From a virus: DNA of 64,000 nt. The translations under genes and the position numbers were made by a program. This document shows positions 1 through 8,678 of this stretch, piece by piece. Each line of letters starts with the position of its first letter. The stretch's first letter is position 1. The stretch is taken from positions 1 through 64,000 of the IMG/VR virus record IMGVR_UViG_3300020060_000010; one strand, 5' to 3'. Under the pieces are notes generated by a model, which saw only the letters and a program-made list of their open reading frames with translations, did no database searches and had not been told where the DNA came from.

Positions 1-274
1 GCACCTGAGCGACTGTAGAGAGACCGATGAGTGACTTGAGTGTCTGTGACTCGCCGGAGGCTAGAGCCATGCGGCCCTTGGCAACTCCGCCACCAAGAAG
101 AACGTCAATAGGTAGGATACCGGTTGACCAGTAGCCTGACTTGTACATCTCATGGTCGGCCATCTGCGCCTGGTCAGATGAATCTCCCAGGTGAGCATTC
201 ACGATATTGCGGAGTTCAGAACTCCGACTGGTAGCAATCTCGTTGCCGGTCTCAATCTTCTTCTTTGGTGGCAT
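1..274 (-). CDS. RecA-like recombinase, N-terminal part (runs off window)
   Basis: The N-terminal 91 residues are visible; the rest lies beyond base 1. An N-terminal region is followed by a segment that aligns by eye with the start of the RecA core (ILPIDVLLGGGVAKGRMA), then SGESQTLKS where RecA has its Walker A loop. The invariant glycine before lysine appears to be leucine, so ATP binding may be altered. SD GGAG precedes the ATG, and the start overlaps the upstream stop as TAATG. Likely role: strand exchange or recombination-dependent replication next to the polymerase gene. Confidence 0.7.
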   Translation of the reverse strand, partial: MPPKKKIETGNEIATSRSSELRNIVNAHLGDSSDQAQMADHEMYKSGYWSTGILPIDVLLGGGVAKGRMALASGESQTLKSLIGLSTVAQV

Positions 275-456
275 TAAATGTTCTCCTCATACTTGTATAG
301 TCCGGCCTTCTTCAAGAGTTCTTCCATAATTTCTTTGGTACACATGACGTGCCCATTCTTGTCATACTCCACATAGAGAGCAAACTGGGCGCCGTCTTCT
401 TCGCCACGCCACTCATCTGTTGCGTAAGCTTTATTATTCGGATTCTTTAAAACCAT
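274..456 (-). CDS. hypothetical protein, 60 aa
   Basis: A small acidic, lysine-rich protein of unknown function. It lies between the polymerase and the RecA-like gene. Its start overlaps the end of dnaE by 23 nt and its stop overlaps the next ATG (TAATG), so it is probably translationally coupled in a replication operon. Confidence 0.6.
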   Translation of the reverse strand: MVLKNPNNKAYATDEWRGEEDGAQFALYVEYDKNGHVMCTKEIMEELLKKAGLYKYEENI

Positions 457-3307
457 TGAATGCCTCGTTTTCTGTCAAAGTTTTTACTACGCCGATCAGA
501 GAACCGTTCTTCAAGTACGGCTTGCTTCCGCTCACTCCACTTCGGGTGCAGAAGTCCTCCATACTGGCGTACGGTTGTCCAGCTACAATACTATCAGCAG
601 TAGGTGCTCCAATACCAGGCAAACTCATATATCCTCTGCGGATTCCGTTTCTTTCTTTGTCGATGGTCCAGGCGGACTGAGACTTGTTGATGACTGCCGG
701 AAGAATTCTGAGCCCCTGCTTCTTGGCGTCGTCCAGGTAGTGGTCTTCCTTCTTGATCTCTTTGCCCCATCCTACCTTGACCTTGTTGTTCTTGCCAGCC
801 CAGCAGTTCAGCAGCGCACCCATGTATTCCAGAGGATGATGACGCTTCAAGTATGCCGTGCGATAGGAACGGATGCCGTAACCAACCGAGTGGTTGATCG
901 AGAATCCGTAGCCAGCCATCGCCAACATCTGCTGCCAGAACCATTTGCTTTCAGCCTCTGTGAACCCTGCCTGATCGGCTAGCTCCCAGAACCGTGGCTT
1001 TGCTTCGGCCAGACGCTTCTTGTTGCGCTCTAGGGCGCCAGCACCAGAGTCCTTCATCACCTTCAGAATGTTTGTGATCTCTACGTCGTTCATTCCGATG
1101 GCGCGACCTACCTCAAGTGGCTGCTCTTGGTAAATCATCACACCGTTAGTATCTGCAAATGCATGTACCAAGATCGGGTGTGTGTAGACCGGTGTCCACT
1201 TCTTCGCGCGACGACGGTTCAGATATACTTCCTTGGCTCCAGAGTCAGCAGCACCCGGCATAGAGTATGCCTGGTGGATCACAAAGTCAGCAGTGCTCTT
1301 TGGTGCAAGTTCAACCATGGCGATCGACTTAGGATAGTTCTCCAAGTGGAACAGGCCGACGTGATTCTTTCGGCTCGAAACAAATCGAAGAGTCTTGTCG
1401 TCATCGTTCGGAATCCAGGAGAAGTCAGTGCTGTCCTTGCCAAGGTATTCCATGCACCTTGACATAACTGTCATGGATGTTTGCCCTAGCCAGTCCATCT
1501 TTAGGAGTCCAAGCTGTTCGACATCCTTCATGGTGAACTGGGTGACAAACGTGTCGGCATTGTCAGACTCGTCGTCCTTGGCCATCATCTGCGGGATGAA
1601 GTCTTCGATCGTGACATCTTCAGACGAGACGAGAATACCACCGGCATGCTTGCCGCGAGACTTGTAGACCGAGTTCATTTCAATGATTGCCTTGAGTGGC
1701 CGATAGTCTTCCGGCATACGGCGCTTGACATCTTCCAGTGTCTTGATTGTGTTGTAAGCTTCGTCGCGGAAACGATCCTCCGCTCGCTTGTCAGAGTTCT
1801 TCTTGACAGGCTTGCGACCTTCCTTCTCTGCTGTTGTCTTCTCCATCACCCACTCTTCGTTCTCCAGAGTGATACGAAGAGATGATTTGTAAGTATTGAA
1901 GGCAGAGCCAGTGTCGGAATCCTTGGACTGGCCAAGCTTACCGAGTGTGCCGATCTGAGAGGTCTTGTACTTGACTCCGTTGATCTCAAGTTGAGCGAGG
2001 TAATCAAGAATGATCCAGCGGTACTGATCAGCAATATCGATATCAACGTCAGGCGCACCGATACGGTCCTTGGCCATGAAGCGATCAAAGCTGGTGCCCC
2101 AAATGATTGGGTCCACCTGCGTTACCTTCAGCAGGTAAAGAACGAGTGACCCGTTGGCAGAACCACGAGCCTCAATCGGCACACCGTCATCGATCATAGC
2201 CTTGACGCATTGCAGCACGAGCAAGAAGTAGTTGGCCATTCCGAGATACTTGATGACCTCCAACTCATAGTTTAAACGCTTGATATAGGCTTCGTTGTCG
2301 TCCAGTCCACGACGCATTAGTTCCTTGTGACATTCCTTGTAAAGGACTGTGTCTGGTGTCTTTGATACCTCCGGGATAGCAGCAGTGAATTTCTCTAGCT
2401 GGGGAATAACGAGATTCAGTTTTCCGAGCAAGTCTGAGTACGACTCCTCGAACCGTTCCCAGATAGCAGGCTCCCACTTCTCCTTCATCCATCCAGCCGA
2501 AGCGAGGTGGTATGTGTCGCCAGGGAAGCCAGACTCCTTGCCCTCCGCGTCATTGTAGAGCATGCGCTTCATCAGCGTGTGAGACTCTTGTGTAGACTGA
2601 TCCAGGTAATGGCAATCAGCAGTGGCGATGATCGGAAGCGATAGCTGGTCTGCAACCTGCAGCATAGAATCAATGACTTGAGCCTCTGGCATCTCATTGA
2701 CACCATCAGGGATATTGTGCTTTTGAATCTCTACGTACAGGTTAGGTGTCATCTGCTGTAGCACTCTGGTCGCGCGGACAGCAGCTTCAAGACCATTGTC
2801 GGTCAGTTGCTTCTCTACGAAGCCGAATACACAGCCGGTTGTTACTGCGATGTGCTGCCCGTACTCCTTGCCGAACTCCAGTAGATCGTCTACAAGCAGG
2901 CGCGGGAACTTGTGGTAGCGAGGACGGGTGTAAGAGAGAGTAGAAAGACCCACCAGACCCTGGTAACCCTTCAGATCGAGAGCAATGATTCCTAGGTGAT
3001 ACCTCTCGGCACTCTTAGCTTCATCAGAGTCTATATTGGACAGGTCAAAAGCCGGATCGATGATGTAAGCCTCGATACCTACACCTGGCTTGATTCCATG
3101 CTTCTTGGCAGACGTGTAAAGCTGCACGGCACCGGAGAGAACCCCATGATCTGTTAGACACATGAATGGCTGCCCATACCGAGCAGCACGTTCTACCATA
3201 GAATCTACGGTGTTCATACCATCTTGCACAGAATTATTGCTATGTGCGTGAGCGTGACCGAAATTACTCTTGAATGGCTTGTAACCATCCGGCAACAAGA
3301 TTGCCAT
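434..3307 (-). CDS. dnaE: DNA polymerase III alpha subunit, DnaE-type replicative polymerase
   Basis: 957 aa, a little shorter than bacterial DnaE (about 1,150-1,200). A PHP domain lies at the N-terminus (HAHAHSN at 18-24, LTDHG at 51-55, ATADCHYL at 228-235). The polymerase core has RGSANGS (381-387), the catalytic aspartate motif PDVDID (D420, D422) and a third acidic motif LLKMDWLG (D605). A helix-hairpin-helix segment (LPGIGAPTADSI) is near the C-terminus. The PHP metal ligands look largely kept, so proofreading is possible. The missing length is at the C-terminus (OB and tau-binding region). It probably synthesises the phage genome, with the RecA-like gene in the same operon. Confidence 0.93.
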   Translation of the reverse strand: MAILLPDGYKPFKSNFGHAHAHSNNSVQDGMNTVDSMVERAARYGQPFMCLTDHGVLSGAVQLYTSAKKHGIKPGVGIEAYIIDPAFDLSNIDSDEAKSAERYHLGIIALDLKGYQGLVGLSTLSYTRPRYHKFPRLLVDDLLEFGKEYGQHIAVTTGCVFGFVEKQLTDNGLEAAVRATRVLQQMTPNLYVEIQKHNIPDGVNEMPEAQVIDSMLQVADQLSLPIIATADCHYLDQSTQESHTLMKRMLYNDAEGKESGFPGDTYHLASAGWMKEKWEPAIWERFEESYSDLLGKLNLVIPQLEKFTAAIPEVSKTPDTVLYKECHKELMRRGLDDNEAYIKRLNYELEVIKYLGMANYFLLVLQCVKAMIDDGVPIEARGSANGSLVLYLLKVTQVDPIIWGTSFDRFMAKDRIGAPDVDIDIADQYRWIILDYLAQLEINGVKYKTSQIGTLGKLGQSKDSDTGSAFNTYKSSLRITLENEEWVMEKTTAEKEGRKPVKKNSDKRAEDRFRDEAYNTIKTLEDVKRRMPEDYRPLKAIIEMNSVYKSRGKHAGGILVSSEDVTIEDFIPQMMAKDDESDNADTFVTQFTMKDVEQLGLLKMDWLGQTSMTVMSRCMEYLGKDSTDFSWIPNDDDKTLRFVSSRKNHVGLFHLENYPKSIAMVELAPKSTADFVIHQAYSMPGAADSGAKEVYLNRRRAKKWTPVYTHPILVHAFADTNGVMIYQEQPLEVGRAIGMNDVEITNILKVMKDSGAGALERNKKRLAEAKPRFWELADQAGFTEAESKWFWQQMLAMAGYGFSINHSVGYGIRSYRTAYLKRHHPLEYMGALLNCWAGKNNKVKVGWGKEIKKEDHYLDDAKKQGLRILPAVINKSQSAWTIDKERNGIRRGYMSLPGIGAPTADSIVAGQPYASMEDFCTRSGVSGSKPYLKNGSLIGVVKTLTENEAFNGFKESE

Positions 3308-3325
3308 TCTACCTCCCTCTTTTAG

Positions 3326-3625
3326 TTAGATTAGTGGTTCCCACTCCGTGGCTACCTGTACAAGATCGGGTGACTCTGTTAGATCATAGATGTTATCCTG
3401 ATCAATCTTATACAGAAGTGTCCGCCATGTAAAGTAACTGCCGTCTGTGAACCACTTGGCCTTGCCAATCTTCAGGGCGGTGTAGGTGAACAACTGCCCA
3501 TCTTCTTCAAACTGCTTGTAGTACTTGATGACAGTTCCCTCTTCGAACTCGTCAGCTACTGCTGCCTCAAGCTCCTTGGAACGTGCCTGTTCAACGTGCT
3601 TCTCTTCAAGTGTCGCCACTCTCAT
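3326..3625 (-). CDS. hypothetical protein, 99 aa
   Basis: Unrecognised. The N-terminal third is charged and helical (EEKHVEQARSKELEAAVADEF), followed by an aromatic-rich segment. A good SD (AGAAGGAGAAG) precedes the ATG, and the start overlaps the end of the upstream 48-aa gene by 20 nt. It is the gene immediately before dnaE in the transcript. Confidence 0.65.
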   Translation of the reverse strand: MRVATLEEKHVEQARSKELEAAVADEFEEGTVIKYYKQFEEDGQLFTYTALKIGKAKWFTDGSYFTWRTLLYKIDQDNIYDLTESPDLVQVATEWEPLI

Positions 3626-3752
3626 CTTCTCCTTCTAGTTCTGGATACCAGCCTTCTGCTGTATCTAAGTCGTTGTAGTTTGGTGGGAACACTGACCGGC
3701 ACACGTCTGACTCCCAGAAAGCATCAAGCTCTTCACGAGTCGGCTCGGTCAC
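3606..3752 (-). CDS. small acidic protein, 48 aa, GTG start
   Basis: GTG-initiated frame joined to the preceding gene by a GTGA start/stop overlap and overlapping the next gene by 20 nt. The product is acidic and ends EGEDESGDT. No function recognised; tight coupling on both sides supports it as real. Confidence 0.55.
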   Translation of the reverse strand: MTEPTREELDAFWESDVCRSVFPPNYNDLDTAEGWYPELEGEDESGDT

Positions 3753-3946
3753 AGTGTATTCCTGACCTCATCCAGCGCATGCTGGATTGTCTTCTGTACG
3801 CGTTTGGTGGTTGCCCCGTTGATTGGGACATCGAGATTGTGAAGGATCTCTTGAATCCTGGTCTCGTCGTGATAGAAGTCGAGAATCATTTCTTCAATCT
3901 CCTCGATAACACGGCCCTCTACGTCCAGATCAAATTCGTCATTCAT
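3749..3946 (-). CDS. hypothetical acidic protein, 65 aa
   Basis: Acidic and probably all-helical (DLDVEGRVIEEIEEMI). SD GGAGGAAAATC precedes the ATG. Function unknown. Confidence 0.6.
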   Translation of the reverse strand: MNDEFDLDVEGRVIEEIEEMILDFYHDETRIQEILHNLDVPINGATTKRVQKTIQHALDEVRNTL

Positions 3947-3994
3947 ATGATTTTCCTCCTTGGTATGAATACTGCCCCCAGTATTACATTGTAG

Positions 3995-4414
3995 TTAAAT
4001 ACGTTCCTTATGGTTATTCTCCAAGTACTCGTAGTGCTCTACCGTATAAATAATTTTAGATATCCGAGCTTCTCTCAATGCTATCATACAGCGTTCACAC
4101 GGTCGAGACATACGCGGGACTCCCAGATTATTGACCCGAGCGATGTAAGCGACCGCCCCAGTCATGTCTCCCTTGATCTTCTTCAAGGCAGCAATCTCTG
4201 CATGAAAGCTGGCATCCTTGTTCGGATCTGACATGATGAACGGATCATTGCGGAACTTGTTGGTAGATACTGCAAGGTAGCTGTTGCCCTTCACGATGAT
4301 GCACGCATGCTTGATGCGACACGTGGAGGTAGCTGCAAGCTTCTTAGCGCGCTCCAGGATGGTCTTCTCCTTGTTAGAGAGCCCAACCTTTGTTGCCTTG
4401 TAGAGTGGCCTCCA
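3995..4414 (-). CDS. deoxycytidylate deaminase-like protein; start codon unresolved
   Basis: Zinc-dependent cytidine deaminase fold: HAEIAALKK supplies the zinc histidine and catalytic glutamate, and PCERCM supplies the two cysteine ligands. The family converts dCMP to dUMP for dTTP synthesis, which fits ThyX at 29.2 kb. Homology-like sequence (TSTCRIKHACIIVKGNS) continues upstream of the first GTG (4294) to 4414, but that stretch has no ATG, GTG or TTG and is preceded by an in-frame TAG. The well-placed ATG at 4415 is in a different frame. Either a rare start or a frameshift is used, or the sequence has an error. Confidence 0.7.
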   Translation of the reverse strand, partial: WRPLYKATKVGLSNKEKTILERAKKLAATSTCRIKHACIIVKGNSYLAVSTNKFRNDPFIMSDPNKDASFHAEIAALKKIKGDMTGAVAYIARVNNLGVPRMSRPCERCMIALREARISKIIYTVEHYEYLENNHKERI

Positions 4415-4463
4415 TGGCTACCACACTCCTTCCTCTTGTTCGTGAGTTAACTTCTATATCTGA

Positions 4464-4492
4464 ACCATACCGACCTGAGACGGCCATGTCAA
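4464..4492 (-). promoter_or_regulatory. sigma70-type promoter for the deaminase operon
   Basis: TTGACA, 17-nt spacer, TATGGT on the minus strand. It lies about 50 nt upstream of the deaminase open frame and just past the terminator of the preceding unit. Confidence 0.65.
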
Positions 4493-4501
4493 GGAACAGG
4501 G

Positions 4502-4537
4502 CAAAGAAAAACCCTGCCCCATGGAAGTGGGCAGGGT
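4502..4537 (-). terminator. intrinsic terminator
   Basis: A 9-bp perfect stem (ACCCTGCCC / GGGCAGGGT) with a 9-nt loop is followed on the minus strand by TTTTCTTT, directly after the IPT/TIG protein gene. Confidence 0.9.
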
Positions 4538-4552
4538 CGTTCTATGGATAGA

Positions 4553-5011
4553 TCAGACGAATGTAACGTTACCTGCTGCGACTGAGCCTGAATCGTCAAC
4601 TACGACTACGGCTACTACGCCTGCTGTCTTAGCAGGAGTGGTTACCTTGATCGAGGTGTCAGATACATAGGTTAGAGCAGTTCCGGCGGTTCCGCCGAAA
4701 GTCACAGATTCTACGCCACCGAGCGAAGTTCCAACGATGGTTACAACGGTACCACCAGCAGCAGGAAGACCTGTGCTTGGGGTTACGCTGGTCACGGTTG
4801 CGGTTGCGAAGAGACCGTCGAAGTCAGCCTGTGATAGAACGCTGCCTGGTCCGTAGACGAGACGAGTGCCACTCTCATAAGCTGCACCACGAGGGGTGAA
4901 CTTCTGGTACACCTTGCCGCTGAATACGCGGAGGGGTGTTGTCTGAGTTGTTAGTGCTGTAACCTCAGTCTTGGTGAGGTTTGCGCCTGCGGCGTCGGTA
5001 TACTTTGCCAT
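4553..5011 (-). CDS. IPT/TIG (Ig-like) domain virion-type protein
   Basis: 152 aa. The N-terminal 65 residues are unassigned. Residues 72-152 have the IPT/TIG pattern (VTSVTPSTGLPAAGGTVVTI, then FGGTAGT and VVVVDDSG). Such Ig-like folds decorate phage capsids and tails and are thought to bind surfaces. SD AGGAATTCCA precedes the ATG. It is last in its unit and followed by a strong terminator, which fits a highly expressed structural gene. Confidence 0.7.
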   Translation of the reverse strand: MAKYTDAAGANLTKTEVTALTTQTTPLRVFSGKVYQKFTPRGAAYESGTRLVYGPGSVLSQADFDGLFATATVTSVTPSTGLPAAGGTVVTIVGTSLGGVESVTFGGTAGTALTYVSDTSIKVTTPAKTAGVVAVVVVDDSGSVAAGNVTFV

Positions 5012-5064
5012 ATTGGAATTCCTTTGTTCTTGGGTAAATAGAATCGATTCTACTTAATTGTACC

Positions 5065-6192
5065 TTATGGTTGTGCTACTACGCCACCATTGTCCCAAAC
5101 GTTTCCTGACCAGACGTTGGACCAAGCCTGGCCTGCCTTTGGATGACCGGTTGGGTAAGTACCGCTGCCAGGCAAGAAGCTGGTTGCTGGACCGTAAAAT
5201 GCACACTTGTTGTTGCTACCACGTTCGAACACGTTACCAGTGACCTTGACGCCACGAGGGTTTGGGTATGGCTTGCTAGGCTCGTGGCCTGCATAGAGAC
5301 AGTAGCTACCAGGACTGGCCTTGAGCAGGTTATTCTCATAGACGATATTGTCTAATTGGCTGAAATCGCCAAAGCTAGCTGCTGGACCTGTGCAACCTCC
5401 ACCGTTAGAATTGTTGGGTGTATCGCAAGCGATCGTATTATGCTTAACCAAAACATTAGAACCGCCATTAGATACGTAGCCGTTTACGTGCCAATCAGTA
5501 CCAGGCTTGAGGTACTGAGCATGTAGCCACGAGTCCTGAATGTCACAGTTGGAGCCACAGAGAACAGAAACTCTTGATCCAATTACCTCAGTGCGACGCA
5601 TAGTGATGTCGCCGTAACCAATGACTGGCGCCTGTGATGTTCCGCCATTGAGTGTCGAGTCCTCTACCGTAACCTTGTATGCACCAGGAGATGCGTCCAG
5701 GTCAATGTTGCCATTCAATTGAGAGTTCTTGATAATGACGCCCTTGGCCTTGATAACAAGGGTGCCAGTGATTTTCTTCTTGTCGATTACTGTGTTGGCC
5801 GTTGTGATCGTCATTGATCCAGTGTAATTAGCCAGCACAGTACCTGTTGGGACACCAGTATTATCAGCGTTAGGGAAGTCTCCTGCTGGCTGAGTTGGTG
5901 TTGGGCTAGGTGTAGTCGGTGTAGGAGTTGGCGTTGGTGTCACGGAAGGGCTCGGAGTTACAGATGGAGTAACTGACGGGCTTGGTGTGACACTTGGGCT
6001 AGGAGACGGCGATGGGTTTGTGTAATCGCCATCTACCTTCTTTTCAATGCGATCCAGGCGACAGTCTAAGTAAGCTCTGTTCGTTCCATATTGATCACAT
6101 GGATCTGGATTAGGTACATCAGCAGTCGCTACGACAGCGATACCCAAAAGCAATCCTAGCGCTGCCAGGATACCTAAAATACGTGCTTTCAT
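5065..6192 (-). CDS. secreted right-handed beta-helix protein with Pro/Ser/Thr linker
   Basis: 375 aa. A clear signal peptide occupies residues 1-25 (positive start, hydrophobic core, AVVATA end). A Cys-containing segment follows, then a low-complexity linker of PSPSVTPS-type repeats (about 60-103). The remainder is a parallel beta-helix (GTLVIKAKGVIIKNSQL type repeats) like pectate lyase or tailspike folds. A phage protein with a Sec signal and wall-spanning linker suggests export to the infected cell surface or a processed virion fibre; this is inference. Confidence 0.75.
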   Translation of the reverse strand: MKARILGILAALGLLLGIAVVATADVPNPDPCDQYGTNRAYLDCRLDRIEKKVDGDYTNPSPSPSPSVTPSPSVTPSVTPSPSVTPTPTPTPTTPSPTPTQPAGDFPNADNTGVPTGTVLANYTGSMTITTANTVIDKKKITGTLVIKAKGVIIKNSQLNGNIDLDASPGAYKVTVEDSTLNGGTSQAPVIGYGDITMRRTEVIGSRVSVLCGSNCDIQDSWLHAQYLKPGTDWHVNGYVSNGGSNVLVKHNTIACDTPNNSNGGGCTGPAASFGDFSQLDNIVYENNLLKASPGSYCLYAGHEPSKPYPNPRGVKVTGNVFERGSNNKCAFYGPATSFLPGSGTYPTGHPKAGQAWSNVWSGNVWDNGGVVAQP

Positions 6193-6240
6193 TCTTTTCC
6201 TTTGGTCGGCGCCCCCACTGAACTCAGGATAAGCTCAAAG

Positions 6241-7350
6241 CTATTTTGCAAACAGAACCGCTACTGCTGTTCCATTCTTGGTGATATGAATGTCACTGTC
6301 CTTCTGGCCATATGGCTGGTAGTCCACTGTCATGTGCTGAACGAAGAACTTCTCTGGGTCACCTTCATACCCTTTATCATAGTACTTCATGTCGATATTG
6401 TAAACAGCACTGGCCAAGCTTGTGCCGATGGAAATGTGCGAACCATCGTTGGCGGTACGACCTGCGCGGTCAATGATGAAGGTGGCACCGGAGTGGTTGA
6501 CTGTGCCTTGGACCAGTTCATGGTTGAAGCCGGAGGAGTTGTACTCGCTTCGTACGTTGCGGGTAGTCAGGTTGGTCAGCTTCCAAGCAGTCGGCGCACC
6601 GATGTTGCAGTGATGGAAGTAACTGTCCTCGATCAGACAATCATTGGAAACGTTCAACATGACAGGAGAAGGACCGACAGACTTGTTGGTCACGCGGTCT
6701 CGACAGTCTACTTCACAGCGACGGATGGCCATACGCGGTGCTCCGTGATTTACCAGTCCACCAGATTCTCCAGGAGGAGCAGAAGAGAAGCCTCTGTGCG
6801 CTCCCTTGAGGTAAAGGTTCTCCATACGAATATCTGCTGCTGCACCCTTGATAGCATCGAATGCACAGCCACCCAGGTCACGACCATACATGGTGAAGTT
6901 GGCAATGATAGCTCCAGCGGTCCAACACTCGATGACCTTGTTGCGATTACCTTCGGCATTACCTGCCGGGCCTTGAGAGAATGAAGATGGAGCCAGGTCA
7001 ATGACGGCACCAGGACCCATGCCGATGATGCCAGCCTTGCAACGTGTCATGGCCACGTCGTGGATGCCATCTCCGGAACGAAAACCCTTGCTGGTGTCAA
7101 TAAGATATGGCTCAGGACGCTCTGGGAGTACAAGGACATCGTTGGCACCCAGTACCTTGAAAACGTCTTGTAGAGGAGTAGTGAGACCCCAACGCCAGGT
7201 GACATAGTTGAACTGGGCAGGAGGGTTTAGCTCGGACACGTTAGAGATAACGCGAGGACCGTAGGTAGGCACTGCTGGCACTGATGGAATCAGCAACGTG
7301 TAGGTTTCACCAGCGGCCGTGACTGTGATTGACTGGTCCATGTCATTCAT
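6241..7350 (-). CDS. beta-helix (pectate lyase-like) tail or receptor-binding protein
   Basis: About 369 aa with repeated short beta-strand coils (LNVSNDCLIEDSYFHH, LTNLTTRNVRSEYN) typical of right-handed parallel beta-helices in phage tailspikes. It has no signal peptide. The start chosen is the ATG at 7350, joined to the upstream stop as TGATG; a GTG one codon earlier is possible. Co-transcribed with the 71-aa gene upstream. Glycan binding or cleavage is the likely activity. Confidence 0.65.
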   Translation of the reverse strand: MNDMDQSITVTAAGETYTLLIPSVPAVPTYGPRVISNVSELNPPAQFNYVTWRWGLTTPLQDVFKVLGANDVLVLPERPEPYLIDTSKGFRSGDGIHDVAMTRCKAGIIGMGPGAVIDLAPSSFSQGPAGNAEGNRNKVIECWTAGAIIANFTMYGRDLGGCAFDAIKGAAADIRMENLYLKGAHRGFSSAPPGESGGLVNHGAPRMAIRRCEVDCRDRVTNKSVGPSPVMLNVSNDCLIEDSYFHHCNIGAPTAWKLTNLTTRNVRSEYNSSGFNHELVQGTVNHSGATFIIDRAGRTANDGSHISIGTSLASAVYNIDMKYYDKGYEGDPEKFFVQHMTVDYQPYGQKDSDIHITKNGTAVAVLFAK

Positions 7351-7565
7351 CACGCAGAGGCGGTGTAAACAGCTACCAGCCCATTGTCGGACTTCACTGT
7401 CCAGACTACACCTGTGCGCGAGTCAGTAATCTTCACGGGGAAGTTACCCTTGGCGTTGACAGTTTCGCCAAGTACTGTTACGTCAACAGAGACTACTCTT
7501 TTATCAGAGGTTACGGTCAAAGTATTAGGAGTGACAGCCAGGTCAAGCTTTGCTGTGAGAGCCAT
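7350..7565 (-). CDS. hypothetical virion-associated beta protein, 71 aa
   Basis: Small and beta-rich (LDLAVTPNTLTVTSDKRVV...), resembling an N-terminal attachment domain of a fibre. It is coupled by TGATG to the beta-helix gene. Confidence 0.6.
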   Translation of the reverse strand: MALTAKLDLAVTPNTLTVTSDKRVVSVDVTVLGETVNAKGNFPVKITDSRTGVVWTVKSDNGLVAVYTASA

Positions 7566-7581
7566 GGTGTTCCTTAAAAGC

Positions 7582-7616
7582 AGAAAGGGTGAGCCCGTTG
7601 TAGGCCCACCCTTTCT
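7582..7616 (-). terminator. intrinsic terminator
   Basis: A 14-bp stem (AGAAAGGGTGGGCC / GGGCTCACCCTTTCT, one G-U) with a short loop and a brief T run, placed after the 7632-8123 gene. Confidence 0.8.
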
Positions 7617-7631
7617 ATTATACTACGAGTA

Positions 7632-8123
7632 TTATCTTAGTCTATCGATCGCAATCTCAAGTGACGCAATCTTCTCTTCCAAGCCTGATTTATCAGACTG
7701 AAGCCGTCTAATGTTCCATTCTAGAGATGACTTATCAATCTTGCAATTGTCGATCCACTTGTTGAGTTCCGATGTACGATGAGCTAAAAATTTACGGGCC
7801 TCTTCTGTGCCATTAGTATGTGTCAGAGTACTAAGAGCTTGTAAATTATCGAACAGGTATTCCTTGTACTTGGCAATACGCTCATCAATTTTGCTGGCAA
7901 AGTGATCTGTTTGCACTAAGCTAGTGTATTTATAGCTCGCATACGAACCGCTTTGAGGGGTAATTGTTGTCCTGTCCTTCTGGTACGAAGGATACCTCGG
8001 ATATTCCTCATAAGCTTCTCTGTACTGACCTTTACCATCGAGGTCGTACGTTCCGATGACTCTGTATAGCTCTTTCTTAGTCAGATCAAGCTCATTTTCC
8101 AGAGCACCAATAGTAGTAGACAT
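7632..8123 (-). CDS. coiled-coil protein, 163 aa
   Basis: N-terminal helix, a Tyr/Pro-rich middle (about 30-70), and a C-terminal coiled coil (about 125-163, leucine heptads). SD GAAGGAGACATA. Followed by a strong terminator. Function unknown; possibly structural. Confidence 0.65.
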   Translation of the reverse strand: MSTTIGALENELDLTKKELYRVIGTYDLDGKGQYREAYEEYPRYPSYQKDRTTITPQSGSYASYKYTSLVQTDHFASKIDERIAKYKEYLFDNLQALSTLTHTNGTEEARKFLAHRTSELNKWIDNCKIDKSSLEWNIRRLQSDKSGLEEKIASLEIAIDRLR

Positions 8124-8138
8124 TATGTCTCCTTCTTT

Positions 8139-8182
8139 ACAACGGGTCGCGTCCTGAACGCTTCCCTAGGCGACTGTCGCCT
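8139..8182 (-). ncRNA. hairpin element downstream of tRNA-Arg
   Basis: Contains GGCGA-CAG-TCGCC and the 12-mer AACGGGTCGCGT (8141-8152), which recurs exactly at 9839-9850 beside another hairpin. Possibly a processing or termination element of the array. Confidence 0.35.
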
Positions 8183-8185
8183 TAG

Positions 8186-8265
8186 CGCCTCCAGATAGAA
8201 TCGAACTATCGCGAACAAGGGTAGAAACCTCGTCGCTCAAATACCATGAGTGAAAGCTTAGAGGC
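8186..8265 (-). tRNA. tRNA-Arg(UCU)
   Basis: Acceptor GCCTCTA/TGGAGGC, anticodon arm CGAGG-TTTCTAC-CCTTG, T arm GATAG-TTCGATT-CTATC. The D loop is long (about 15 nt). It is the last gene of the array and its 5' base abuts the stop of the HNH gene. CCA is not encoded. Confidence 0.75.
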
Positions 8266-8666
8266 TATACAGATTTTCTTCTGGGTCGCCTATTGATGCG
8301 TTGATATTCGTTGTTGGCAGATTTACAATCTTGACACTTGCATCCACGCTTATACTTCGCGTATGTGCCACAATCGTGATATATCGTATATTTTTCTTTA
8401 TTTTCTTCTATCGTCTTTAGCATATGACAAGCGTTACAACGCACTACGCATTTGACCAATTCTTTGTCACGGATATCCTTCTTACGCGACCATAATGTTG
8501 CAACATTACATGCCTTAAGCTTGTAATCCACATGATCAATTTCTAATTGCTCTGTACTATCGCAGTCAACACATTTTCCTCCTTGTTCGTTGATCCACTG
8601 AGTACGCCGCTCTGCTCGCCAACGTTTGTCATATTCTCTTTGCTCTTCGATATTTTTATAAGGCAT
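8265..8666 (-). CDS. HNH homing-type endonuclease in the tRNA array
   Basis: About 133 aa. The HNH core is visible (GGKCVDCDSTEQLEIDH, then VVRCNACHMLK), with an extra C-terminal C-rich segment (YKRGCKCQDCKSANNEYQ). The start is the second ATG because SD GGAGGG lies between the two. Such free-standing HNH genes are mobile and spread by cutting related phage DNA. Its stop codon ends at the first base of tRNA-Arg. Confidence 0.8.
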   Translation of the reverse strand: MPYKNIEEQREYDKRWRAERRTQWINEQGGKCVDCDSTEQLEIDHVDYKLKACNVATLWSRKKDIRDKELVKCVVRCNACHMLKTIEENKEKYTIYHDCGTYAKYKRGCKCQDCKSANNEYQRINRRPRRKSV

Positions 8667-8678
8667 TGTTCCCTCCAT

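Noticed and set aside
5880-6030. Short tandem DNA repeats (CRISPR- or VNTR-like)
   Set aside because: They encode the Pro/Ser/Thr linker (PSPSVTP units) of the beta-helix protein in frame.
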